A stretch of DNA of 64,000 nt from Streptomyces sp. NRRL WC-3626 (lineage in GTDB: Bacteria; Actinomycetota; Actinomycetes; Streptomycetales; Streptomycetaceae): NCBI RefSeq assembly GCF_000718785.1, contig NZ_JOCA01000004.1:248001-312000 (forward strand), given 5' to 3'. A program made the translations under genes and the position numbers. The notes beneath the pieces are model-generated. The model worked only from the letters and a program-made list of their open reading frames with translations, made no database searches and had not been told where the DNA came from. Of this stretch, positions 48,253 to 56,425 are shown piece after piece. How positions within the stretch are numbered: the stretch's first letter is position 1; every line of letters begins with the position of its first letter.

Positions 48253-48278
48253 GTGGGCACCCCGCCCGGGGTGCCCAC
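48253..48278. terminator. Bidirectional terminator
   Basis: Perfect 11-bp stem (48253-48263 with 48268-48278) with a GCCC loop, between the convergent copper-storage-like and LCP 2 genes. Confidence 0.85.
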
Positions 48279-48295
48279 AGCCGTGCTCGGGTGTC

Positions 48296-49534
48296 TCAGT
48301 TGCCCTTGACGGTGACCTTCTCGTCGTTGTTCAGCTCGTTCACCAGCTGCTTCACCTTGGCCTTGTCCCAGAGCAGGTTGCCGCCGGTGGAGCCCGCGAT
48401 CGGCATGTTCATGGACGTGCCGTCACCGCCGCTGACACCCTTCATCGACCAGAACATGTCGGCCAGGTCGAACAGGCCCATGTCCTCGTCGACGATCAGG
48501 GAGTCCAGGCCGGCGCCCATCGTCGGGTAGAGCGTGAAGGGGTTGAGGATCGTGCCCGGCGTGGCCACCTGGTTGGCGAGGGCCGAGAGGAACTTCTGCT
48601 GGTTCTTCGTACGGTCCAGGTCGGAGCCCGCCAGCGCGTACCGGGTGCGGACGAAGGCGAGGGCCTCCTCGCCGTTCAGGGTCTGCTTGCCCTTCTTGAA
48701 GTCGGCGCCGGACTTGGTGTCCTTGATGTCCTGCGGGATGTCCATCTCCACGCCGCCGACCGCGTCCACGATGCTCGCGAAGCCGCCGAAGCCGATCTCC
48801 ACGTAGTGGTCGATGTGCAGGCCGGTGTTGAACTCGACGGTACGGACGAGCAGTTCGGGCCCGTCCTCGGCGTACGCGGCGTTCAGCTTCACCTGGCGGC
48901 CGGTGCCGGGGTAGGTCTTGCCCGACTCGGAGCCCACGAACGACGGGATCTCCACGTTGGAGTCACGGGGCAGCGAGATCAGGGTGGGGGCGTTGTCGCC
49001 GGTGTGCAGGATCATCATCGAGTCCGTGCGCTTGCCGTCGGCGGACCCGGTGTGCAGCTTCTTCTTGTCCTCGGCGGTCATGCCCTCGCGGCTGTCGGAG
49101 CCGACGATGAGGTAGTTGGTGCCCTCGCCCTTCTCCGGCCGCTCGATCACCTTCGACAGGTCGACGTCCCGGTTGAGCTTGGAGTCGGCCCAGAAGTACG
49201 TGCCCACGGTCGTCACGACCAGCACCGTGACCAGGGTGATCGCCGTCCACTTGATACGGCGGCGCCAGTCCGGCGCGGGACGCTGCGGGCCGTGACCTCC
49301 GTCACCGCCGCTCCCGCCGCCGTACACCTGGCCGGTGTTGTAGCCGCTGTCGTGTCCGTCCACGTACGACGGCTGCTGCGGGACACCGCCGTAGGCGCCC
49401 TGCCCGGGAGGGGCCGCCGGGCCACGGCGGACCTGCCGCATGACACGGGCGCCCTCGGGCTGTGCGCTCGCGCTGCCGCGTCCGTAGCGTCCGCCGCGGT
49501 TGTCGTCGGGCCGTGCCTCGGGCCAATCAGTCAT
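48296..49534 (-). CDS. LCP family protein 2 (no LytR_C domain, no cysteines)
   Basis: Protein of 412 aa. The N terminus is Gly/Gln/Pro-rich and cytoplasmic (1-95), with one helix at about 96-118. The LCP domain (about 135-330) has LIVGSDSREG, RTDSMMILH, ISLPRDS and FVRTRY. It ends with a short tail after DKAKVKQLVNELN and has no LytR_C domain. Unlike the other six LCP proteins in this window it has no cysteine at all outside the membrane. The ATG at 49534 is divergent from the thioesterase gene. Confidence 0.9.
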   Translation of the reverse strand: MTDWPEARPDDNRGGRYGRGSASAQPEGARVMRQVRRGPAAPPGQGAYGGVPQQPSYVDGHDSGYNTGQVYGGGSGGDGGHGPQRPAPDWRRRIKWTAITLVTVLVVTTVGTYFWADSKLNRDVDLSKVIERPEKGEGTNYLIVGSDSREGMTAEDKKKLHTGSADGKRTDSMMILHTGDNAPTLISLPRDSNVEIPSFVGSESGKTYPGTGRQVKLNAAYAEDGPELLVRTVEFNTGLHIDHYVEIGFGGFASIVDAVGGVEMDIPQDIKDTKSGADFKKGKQTLNGEEALAFVRTRYALAGSDLDRTKNQQKFLSALANQVATPGTILNPFTLYPTMGAGLDSLIVDEDMGLFDLADMFWSMKGVSGGDGTSMNMPIAGSTGGNLLWDKAKVKQLVNELNNDEKVTVKGN

Positions 49535-49653
49535 GGAAGACAGTGTGCAGGTCCGCGCAGTGCGCCATACAAGGGTCGTCGGAAAATCAGGGCACCGCTG
49601 TTGCGAAGCTGACACAAATTCCGCAGATCCGACCACGGCATAAGGTGGAGGCC

Positions 49654-50211
49654 ATGACAGATCAGGCCCCCGCCGCAGCACTGGACGGTCCGGACATCCC
49701 GGGCAAGCCCACCTCGGCCTCCCGTACGACCCTCAGCCACATCATGACCCACAACGACACCAATCTGCTGGGTACGGTGCACGGCGGGGTGATCATGAAG
49801 CTGGTCGACGACGCGGCGGGCGCCGTCGCCGGGCGGCACTCCGGGGGGCCTGCGGTCACCGCCTCCATGGACGAGATGGCCTTTCTGGAGCCGGTCAGGG
49901 TCGGCGACCTGGTCCATGTGAAGGCCCAGGTCAACTGGACCGGCCGGACCTCGATGGAGGTAGGCGTCCGGGTCCTGGCCGAACGCTGGAACGAGTCCGC
50001 CCCGGCCACCCAGGTCGGCTCGGCCTACCTGGTCTTCGCAGCGGTCGACGCGGACGGCAAGCCCCGCAGGGTCCCCCCGGTCGTCCCGGAGACGGAACGG
50101 GACGAACGCCGCTACCAGGAAGCCCAGATCCGCCGCACCCACCGCCTGTCCCGCCGCAGGGCCATCATGGCCCTGCGCGAGAAACGAGCGGCGGAGGGCT
50201 TCGACGCCTAG
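49654..50211 (+). CDS. Acyl-CoA thioesterase, hotdog fold (YciA/BACH type)
   Basis: Protein of 185 aa with one hotdog domain (about 22-140). The motif LLGTVHGGVIMKLVDDAAG contains the helix and catalytic Asp expected of this class; VTASMDEMAFLEPVRVGDLVHV and RTSMEVGVRVLAE follow. The tail is highly basic (RRTHRLSRRRA). It hydrolyses acyl-CoAs to free acids. The ATG at 49654 has GGTGGAG upstream. Confidence 0.9.
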   Translation: MTDQAPAAALDGPDIPGKPTSASRTTLSHIMTHNDTNLLGTVHGGVIMKLVDDAAGAVAGRHSGGPAVTASMDEMAFLEPVRVGDLVHVKAQVNWTGRTSMEVGVRVLAERWNESAPATQVGSAYLVFAAVDADGKPRRVPPVVPETERDERRYQEAQIRRTHRLSRRRAIMALREKRAAEGFDA

Positions 50212-50220
50212 GGGCGCGGA

Positions 50221-50280
50221 CGGGGGTCTGGGGGCGCAGCCCCCAGGGACGGGACGGGAAGGGGCGGCGGGGGCGAAAAA
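50221..50280 (+). repeat. Family 2 repeat, 3' part
   Basis: Holds the CGGGGGTCTGGGGGCGCAGC hairpin half, then ACGGGAAGGGGCGGCGGGGG and CGAAAAA. The 5' hairpin of the full copy is missing. It fills the gap between convergent genes and may terminate both. Confidence 0.75.
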
Positions 50281-50286
50281 ACCCAC

Positions 50287-51762
50287 TCACGAGCACCCCA
50301 CCTCGTCCCCCCGCACCACCCCGAACTCCCCCTGCCCGGGATCCTGCGCCCGCACCTTCCGCACCTTCTCGAAATCGGCCCCCGCGATCACCTTGAGCAG
50401 GGCCCCCTGGCCCTTGACCGCCCGCAGCTCACTACCGGGAAGAGCCGCCGCGAGCGACTTCGCGGACCGGTCCCACCGCGGGTCGTAGGCGACGACCGTC
50501 CGCCGCACGTCGCGCTCCGCCGCGTTGACCGGCGCCCGGGTCGTACGGAACCCGGTAGCCGCCAGCGCGGCGTCCACCCGCCGCGCCAGCCCCGCCGTAC
50601 GCGTGCCGTTCTCCACCCGCACCCGGATCTGCCGGGGGTCCACCGGAACCCGGACCGCCGCATCGGCCGTACGCCGCACGGACAGCGGCTCGTCCCGCCG
50701 CAAGGCGTCGAAGATCCGCGCCGCCTTCTCCGCATCCCACTTCAACGTCGAGCCGACCCCCTTCACCGCGTACCCCATCCGCCCGATCGGCACGGTGGTG
50801 AACTCGGACGAGGCCGGCGAGAAGTTCCGCATCGCCCGCCCGAGATCGAGGAGTTCACCGGTGCCGAAACCCTCGTCGGCCCGCACGGACCCGAGTACCG
50901 CCCGCGTCACGTCCCGGAACCTCATCGGGTTCAGCAGGATCCCGGAGGACGTGGCCCGCTCCACCAGCGCCGCCATGAAGTGCTGCTGACGCTTCATCCT
51001 GCTCAGGTCGGAGGCGCCGTCGACATGCCGTGCGCGGACGTACTGCAGCGCCTGGCCGCCCTTGAGGGTGTGCCGGCCGGGGCGCAGATCGAGGCCGGTG
51101 TGGTCGTCCTTGAGTGCCTTGTCGGTGCAGATCTCGACACCGCCGACGACGTCCACGGTCTTCATGAAGCTGGTGAAGTCGACCTCCAGATAGTGGTCGA
51201 TCTTCACCCGGGTCATCTTCTCGACCGTGCGCACGGTCAGCCGCGGCCCGCCCTCCGCGTACGCCGCGTTCAGCTTGACCGGGTGCCCCTTGTGCCGCTC
51301 CCCGCTCACCCGGTCGGTGTGCGGGGGCGTCATGGCGTACGAGTCACGGGGCAGGCTGACGACGCTGGCGTGGTCCCGGTCCGCCGAGATGTGCACGATC
51401 ATGATCGTGTCGGTGCAGTTGCAGGGCGCCCCGCCGAGCCGGTACCTCTCGCGCTCCGCCCTGCCGATCTTCTCCCGGCCGTCGGTGCCGACGAGCAGGA
51501 TGTTCATGCCGTGACCGGCCTCGGGGCGGTTCTTCATGTCGCGGAACGGGTCGACGCGGGCGATGTCGTCGTCGAGGCCGCTCATCACCGCGTGCCCGAT
51601 CCCGGCGGAGGCCAGCACCACGACCGACAGCGAGGTGACGGTGCGCATCACCCAGCGCGGCTTCCCGCGGGCCGGCGCCGGTGGCCGCGGGGTCCGGCGG
51701 GGCGGCCGCGGGCGGTGCTGGGGTGCGGTGCGGGGCCGGGGGGACCGCGGCGGCGTGGGCAA
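50287..51762 (-). CDS. LCP family protein 3
   Basis: Protein of 491 aa. An Arg/Pro-rich cytoplasmic N terminus (1-38) precedes one helix (about 39-58). The LCP domain (about 80-285) shows LLVGTDGRE, CTDTIMIVHI, VSLPRDS and YVRARH; the LytR_C domain lies at about 380-470. It has four extracytoplasmic cysteines, but placed differently from its paralogues: a CNC pair in the first loop, one in EICTDK, and one two residues from the end. The TTG at 51762 was chosen because GGAGG lies eight to nine bases before it; an ATG at 51648 just before the membrane helix is the alternative. Confidence 0.85.
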   Translation of the reverse strand: MPTPPRSPRPRTAPQHRPRPPRRTPRPPAPARGKPRWVMRTVTSLSVVVLASAGIGHAVMSGLDDDIARVDPFRDMKNRPEAGHGMNILLVGTDGREKIGRAERERYRLGGAPCNCTDTIMIVHISADRDHASVVSLPRDSYAMTPPHTDRVSGERHKGHPVKLNAAYAEGGPRLTVRTVEKMTRVKIDHYLEVDFTSFMKTVDVVGGVEICTDKALKDDHTGLDLRPGRHTLKGGQALQYVRARHVDGASDLSRMKRQQHFMAALVERATSSGILLNPMRFRDVTRAVLGSVRADEGFGTGELLDLGRAMRNFSPASSEFTTVPIGRMGYAVKGVGSTLKWDAEKAARIFDALRRDEPLSVRRTADAAVRVPVDPRQIRVRVENGTRTAGLARRVDAALAATGFRTTRAPVNAAERDVRRTVVAYDPRWDRSAKSLAAALPGSELRAVKGQGALLKVIAGADFEKVRKVRAQDPGQGEFGVVRGDEVGCS

Positions 51763-51891
51763 GGGGGGACACCTCCGGACGACGGCCGTACGTGGGATCG
51801 TGAGCACGGTAGGCCGATACGATCTGCGGCCCGCCGGATCGCCCCCGGCACGCGCGGCGGTGTCCCCCGTTCGCGGTAACGTGAGCCCCCT

Positions 51892-52929
51892 ATGAACGCC
51901 AATCCCGACGTGCGGCTCCCCGCCGTTTCCGTGATCATGCCCGTCCTCAACGAGGAGCGGCACCTGCGTGGTGCCGTACGCGCGATCCTCGCCCAGGAGT
52001 ACGCCGGCGAGATGGAGGTCGTGATCGCCCTCGGTCCGTCCGCGGACCGCACGGACGAGATCGCCGCCGAGCTCGTGGCCGAGGACCCGCGGGTGCACAC
52101 CGTGCCCAATCCGACCGGCCGCACCCCGGCCGCCCTCAACGCGGCGATCAAGGCCTCGCGCCATCCGGTCGTGGTCCGCGTGGACGGGCACGGGATGCTC
52201 TCCCCGAACTACATCGCGACCGCCGTACGGCTCCTGGAGGAGACCGGCGCGCAGAACGTCGGCGGCATCATGCACGCCGAGGGGGAGAACGACTGGGAGC
52301 ACGCCGTCGCCGCCGCCATGACGTCGCGGATAGGCGTGGGCAACGCCGCCTTCCACACCGGTGGCGAGGCCGCGCCCGCCGAGACGGTGTACCTGGGCGT
52401 GTTCCGGCGGGAGGCGCTGGAGCGGCAGGGCGGTTACAACGTGGAGTTCATCCGCGCCCAGGACTGGGAGCTGAACTTCCGCATCCGTGAGGCCGGCGGG
52501 CTGATCTGGTTCTCGCCGGAGCTGAAGGTGTCGTACCGGCCCCGGCCGAGCGTGCGGGCGCTGGCCAAGCAGTACAAGGACTACGGCCGTTGGCGGCACG
52601 TGGTGGCCCGCTACCACTCCGGTTCCATCAACCTGCGCTATCTCGCCCCGCCGACGGCGGTGTGCGCGATAGCGGCCGGGATCGTGGTGGGCGCGGCACT
52701 GACCCCGTGGGGCTTCCTGGTGCCCGGCGGCTATCTCGCGGCGATCGCCCTGGGGTCCGTACCGGCCGGCAAGGGGCTGCCGCTGAAGGCACGGCTGCAG
52801 ATTCCGGTGGCGCTGGCGACCATGCACATGTCGTGGGGCTGGGGCTTCCTGACCAGCCCGAAGTCCCTGGCGAAGAAGGTCATCGCCTCACGCCGCCCCG
52901 CCGTCACCGCGGACGCGCCGGCCACCTGA
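51892..52929 (+). CDS. Glycosyltransferase family 2, ExoA-like
   Basis: Protein of 345 aa. The GT-A domain starts VSVIMPVLNEERHL; the nucleotide-sugar/metal region is VVRVDGHGMLS, and the acceptor-site motif is RAQDWELNFRIREAG. After position 240 there are one or two hydrophobic helices (about 255-285), as in ExoA-like membrane-associated transferases. It probably adds a sugar to a lipid-linked oligosaccharide. The ATG is divergent from LCP 3 and convergent with LCP 4, so it belongs physically to the wall-polymer region. Confidence 0.9.
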   Translation: MNANPDVRLPAVSVIMPVLNEERHLRGAVRAILAQEYAGEMEVVIALGPSADRTDEIAAELVAEDPRVHTVPNPTGRTPAALNAAIKASRHPVVVRVDGHGMLSPNYIATAVRLLEETGAQNVGGIMHAEGENDWEHAVAAAMTSRIGVGNAAFHTGGEAAPAETVYLGVFRREALERQGGYNVEFIRAQDWELNFRIREAGGLIWFSPELKVSYRPRPSVRALAKQYKDYGRWRHVVARYHSGSINLRYLAPPTAVCAIAAGIVVGAALTPWGFLVPGGYLAAIALGSVPAGKGLPLKARLQIPVALATMHMSWGWGFLTSPKSLAKKVIASRRPAVTADAPAT

Positions 52930-52941
52930 CGTTCCCGTCGT

Positions 52942-52980
52942 GCGTGAGCCCCTTCCCGGACGCCGGGAAGGGGCTCACGC
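52942..52980. terminator. Bidirectional terminator, perfect 18-bp stem
   Basis: Arms 52942-52959 and 52963-52980 with a 3-nt loop, between the convergent glycosyltransferase and LCP 4 genes. Confidence 0.92.
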
Positions 52981-52989
52981 GCGTTCGGT

Positions 52990-54570
52990 TCACCAGGTGA
53001 AGCCCGGGCTGACGTGCATGCACGCCTTGTCGTCGGCGCCGTTGAGCGCCTGTGCCGACTCGGGGGTGGTGTTGTCCTCCTCCGGCGCCTCGTAGGTCGT
53101 GCCCTCGCGCCAGTCGGCGCCGACCACGAGGGTGACGCCGGACACCTCGGTGGAGCGCTTCACCGCGCTCGCCGGGACGCCGAGGGCGTCGGCGACGCGG
53201 CGGGCGTCGCCCTCCAGGTCGGCGCTCGGATACCGCACCATCGTCCGCTTCTCGCTGAGGGCGCTGGTGGTGTCGGCGGTCGCCGCGGTGAAGCCCTGCT
53301 CCTTCAGCGCCGCCACGACCGTGCTGGTGCGCCCGGAGGCGGCGGCGAGGGTGTCCGTGCGGGTGCCGTTGCGGACCTGTACGGCGATGTCGGCGTCGTC
53401 GGCGGCCGGGTCCGACGGCGCCTTCTCCTCGGCCTCCACCGGCTCGGCGTCCTTGCCGTCGAGGGCGATGTCGTCGCGCACGAGACGGAACAGCTGCTCC
53501 GCGTCCTCGGTCGGCTCCACGCGGGCGCCCACGTACCGGTTGGGCATCGTCGTCATGGTGATGCGCTTCGGCTCCACCTTGCGCAGCTCGGTGCTCAGGT
53601 CGTACAGCTTCTTCACCGTGTCGAGCCCAGGGTCGACGGTGAGCGCCTCGGTGGCCTTCTCGGCCAGCCTGCGCAGCTTGTTGGGGTTGCTCAGCGTGGC
53701 GTTCTCACGCAGCTCGCGGACCAGTGAGTTCATGTACATGTGCTGCGCCTTGGCGCGGGCGAGGTCGCTGCCGTCCTCGAAGCCGTAGCGCGTGCGCAGC
53801 CATTGCAGGGCCTGCTCGCCCTTCACCGGGTGGGTGCCCTTCTCCATCTTCAGACCGGAACCGTGGCCCTGGCTGTCGCGCGAGTGGATGTTGGCGTCGA
53901 CGCACACCGGGACGCCGCCGACCGCGTCCGCCATGGAGACCACGCCAGCGAAGTCGACCATGACGAAGTGGTCGATGTGGATGCCGGTGAGCTCCTGCCA
54001 GGTCGCCACCGTGCAGCCGGGGCCGCCGTGTCCGAGGCTCTGGTTGGTCATCGTCCGCCCGTTGCTCGCCGGGTACACCGTCCCGTCGTCCGGGTCCGTG
54101 CACTTGGGGATCTCGAGCAGGGTGTCGCGCGGCATGCTGACCACGGACATGTTGGACCGGTCGGCGGACAGATGCACCAGCATCTGCACATCGGCGAGCG
54201 GGGTCGAGCCGAACGTCTCGCGGGCGCCGCCGAGTTGCTGGTTCTTCTCGGTGTCCCGCGCGTCGCTGCCGATGAGCAGGATGTTCAGCGGGGTCTGTCC
54301 GGCCGCGTTCGGCGTCGGCTGGGCGACCTTGGTGTCGCCCAGGTTCAGGGCGTCCTTCTTGATGTTGTGGTTCAGCTGCCGGTAGTAGAGGTAACCGGCC
54401 CCGGCCGCACCGACTATGAGCAGGGCGAGGACCGCCGCGAACCATTTGAGCAGCCGGCGCGCGCGCCGCGGGCGGGGGCCGCCCTCGTCCTCGCCCTCGG
54501 TCGGACTTTCGTCCGGGTCCACCTCACGCTCGCCGTCACCGAGCGTCTCCGGTGCGGCGTTCCGCGTCAC
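52990..54570 (-). CDS. LCP family protein 4
   Basis: Protein of 526 aa. The N terminus is acidic and cytoplasmic (1-40) with one helix (about 41-64). The LCP domain (about 90-290) has LLIGSDARD, LADVQMLVHL, VSMPRDT and WLRTRYG; LytR_C lies at about 400-500. Cysteines: IPKC, PGC, PVC and one in the C-terminal ACMHVSPGFTW, four in total. It is closely related to LCP 5, sharing the NAAGQTPLN and C-x-x-x-x-x-x-x-x-x-W endings, so the pair is a recent duplication. The GTG at 54570 (VTRN) was chosen by analogy with LCP 5. Confidence 0.88.
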   Translation of the reverse strand: MTRNAAPETLGDGEREVDPDESPTEGEDEGGPRPRRARRLLKWFAAVLALLIVGAAGAGYLYYRQLNHNIKKDALNLGDTKVAQPTPNAAGQTPLNILLIGSDARDTEKNQQLGGARETFGSTPLADVQMLVHLSADRSNMSVVSMPRDTLLEIPKCTDPDDGTVYPASNGRTMTNQSLGHGGPGCTVATWQELTGIHIDHFVMVDFAGVVSMADAVGGVPVCVDANIHSRDSQGHGSGLKMEKGTHPVKGEQALQWLRTRYGFEDGSDLARAKAQHMYMNSLVRELRENATLSNPNKLRRLAEKATEALTVDPGLDTVKKLYDLSTELRKVEPKRITMTTMPNRYVGARVEPTEDAEQLFRLVRDDIALDGKDAEPVEAEEKAPSDPAADDADIAVQVRNGTRTDTLAAASGRTSTVVAALKEQGFTAATADTTSALSEKRTMVRYPSADLEGDARRVADALGVPASAVKRSTEVSGVTLVVGADWREGTTYEAPEEDNTTPESAQALNGADDKACMHVSPGFTW

Positions 54571-54616
54571 TGCCGCCGTTCTCCCCACTCCTGGCAACCC
54601 CTCGCCTCGTGAAGCA

Positions 54617-54652
54617 GGCCCGTCCTGCGTCCTGTTAGACGCACGACGGGCC
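54617..54652 (-). terminator. Hairpin between LCP 4 and LCP 5
   Basis: 15-bp stem with one mismatch (54617-54631 with 54638-54652). A similar hairpin with the same GGCCCGTC-type arms occurs at about 56379-56423 before LCP 6, suggesting the terminators were duplicated with the genes. Confidence 0.75.
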
Positions 54653-54722
54653 CGTCAGTTGCCCCGGTAATCCAACCGACTTCAACAAGTTACGCGGGAG
54701 CGCGGGAGGCTTCGGGAGGGCG

Positions 54723-56351
54723 CTACCAGCGGTAGGGCTTGTACACGTCCATGCACGTGCCCGTCTCCGCGCCGTTGAGGGCGTCGGCGTCGTCCGGCAG
54801 GTCACCGGCGGCGGGCGGAGCCTGCTCCGGATAGTCCGTGCCCTCACGCCAGTCCGCGCCGATCACGACCGTGACACCGGAGACATCGGCGGACTGCCTG
54901 ACGGAACTCGCCGGGATGCCGAGCGACTCGGCGACCCGCCGGGCGTCCCCCCGCGAGTCCGCGGCCGGATACCGTACGGCGGTCCGCTCCTCGGCGAGCG
55001 CGCGGGAGGTGTCCGGCGCGGCGCGGGTGAAGCCCCGCGTCACCAGGGACTGGGCGATCTCCTTGGCCCGCCCGCCGACGGGGCCGAGGGTCGCGGAGCG
55101 GGTGGCGTTCTGCACGAGGACACCGATCTCGGCGTCCGGGGCGGCGGGGTCGGCGGAAGCCTTGTCCTCGTCCTTCTCGTCCCTGCCGCTCGCCGTGTCC
55201 TTGCCGCCCTTGCCGCCCTTGTCGTCGAAGGACACGTCGTCGCGGAGCATGGTCCACACCCGCTCGGCCTCGTCGCCGGCCGCGAGCAGATGGTTGCCGT
55301 TCTGCGGGTCCTCGACCGTGGGCAGCGTCGTCATGGTGATCCGGTCCGGCGGCACCGTCTTCAGCTGCATCCCCAGGTCGTACAGCTTCTTCACCGTGCC
55401 GATCTCCTCCGAGACCGTCAGCGAACTGGTCGCCGCCTCGGCCAGGTCCATCAGCCTGCCCGTGTCGGTGAACACGTTCTGGTCCCGCAGGGTGCGGATC
55501 ATCGAGTTCATGTACATGTGCTGGGCCCGCGCCCGCAGCAGGTCACTGCCCCAGGCGTGCCGGGTGCGCAGCCACTGCAGCGCCCGCTCGCCCTCGACCT
55601 TCTCCGACCCGGCCTTCATCTTCAGGCCCGAACCGCCGGGCACGCCGGGCAGCGGACGGTCCCACACGTTCTGGTTGACGCACACCTCGACGCCGCCGAT
55701 GGCGTCGGCCATCGACACGACGCCGGCGAAGTCGATCGTCATCCAGTGGTCGATGTAGACACCGGTGAGGTTCTCCCAGGTGGCCAGGGTGCAGCCGGGG
55801 CCGCCGCGGGCCAGCGAGGTGTTGATGATGTCGTTGGTCGCCGGGTAGCGGTCCCCGGTCTTCGGGTCGGTGCACGCGGGGATGTCGACCCGGGTGTCGC
55901 GCGGGATGCTGACCACGGCCGCGCTCTCGCGGTCGGCGGAGAGGTGGATCAGCATCTGCACATCGCCCAGCGGCGGATTGCCGCGGGTGTCCCGGCCGCC
56001 GCCGAGCGCGACGTTCTTGGCGGAGGCGCGGCTGTCGGAGCCGATCAGCAGGATGTTCAGCGGCGTCTGCCCGGCCGCGTTGGGCCCGGTCCGGTGCGCC
56101 TTGGAGTCACCGCTGCTGCGCTCACCCTTCTCAATGTTGCCGTTCAGATGCTCGTAGTACAGGTAACCGGCGCCGGCCGTCCCGAGTATCAGTACGGCCA
56201 GGGTCGTCGCCGACCAGCGCAGCGCGCGCCGGCCCCGCCCGGCGGACGGTCCCCGTCTGCCTTCCGGCGGGCCGTCGGTGCCGTCCGGGGCCTGCGGCCC
56301 GCCGTCCGGCAGACCGGGTCCGGGCTCCTCCTGCACACCGCTCCGCGTCAC
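54723..56351 (-). CDS. LCP family protein 5
   Basis: Protein of 542 aa. Cytoplasmic N terminus (1-45), one helix (about 46-68), LCP domain (about 95-300) with LLIGSDSRA, LGDVQMLIHL, VSIPRDT and WLRTRHA, and LytR_C at about 415-515. Four extracytoplasmic cysteines: IPAC, PGC, EVC and the C-terminal TCMDVYKPYRW. The linker after the LCP domain is Lys/Asp-rich (about 370-400). The GTG at 56351 has GGGGAG nine bases upstream; the GTG at 56357 is too close to that site. Closest paralogue in the window is LCP 4. Confidence 0.88.
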   Translation of the reverse strand: MTRSGVQEEPGPGLPDGGPQAPDGTDGPPEGRRGPSAGRGRRALRWSATTLAVLILGTAGAGYLYYEHLNGNIEKGERSSGDSKAHRTGPNAAGQTPLNILLIGSDSRASAKNVALGGGRDTRGNPPLGDVQMLIHLSADRESAAVVSIPRDTRVDIPACTDPKTGDRYPATNDIINTSLARGGPGCTLATWENLTGVYIDHWMTIDFAGVVSMADAIGGVEVCVNQNVWDRPLPGVPGGSGLKMKAGSEKVEGERALQWLRTRHAWGSDLLRARAQHMYMNSMIRTLRDQNVFTDTGRLMDLAEAATSSLTVSEEIGTVKKLYDLGMQLKTVPPDRITMTTLPTVEDPQNGNHLLAAGDEAERVWTMLRDDVSFDDKGGKGGKDTASGRDEKDEDKASADPAAPDAEIGVLVQNATRSATLGPVGGRAKEIAQSLVTRGFTRAAPDTSRALAEERTAVRYPAADSRGDARRVAESLGIPASSVRQSADVSGVTVVIGADWREGTDYPEQAPPAAGDLPDDADALNGAETGTCMDVYKPYRW

Positions 56352-56378
56352 CGTCACCGTCTCCCCCTCGCACCACGC

Positions 56379-56423
56379 AACGGGCCTGCCCCGCGCCCTG
56401 TAGGACGCGGAACAGGCCCGTCA
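56379..56423 (-). terminator. Hairpin between LCP 5 and LCP 6
   Basis: ACGGGCCTG/CAGGCCCGT outer arms with a partly paired inner CCGCG/CGCGG stem, directly after the LCP 6 stop on the minus strand. It resembles the hairpin at 54617. Confidence 0.7.
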
Positions 56424-56425
56424 GG

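Noticed and set aside
54723..56351. Misassembly or duplicated sequence explaining LCP 4 and LCP 5
   Set aside because: Related but clearly diverged throughout, with different linkers and tails, so they are true paralogues.
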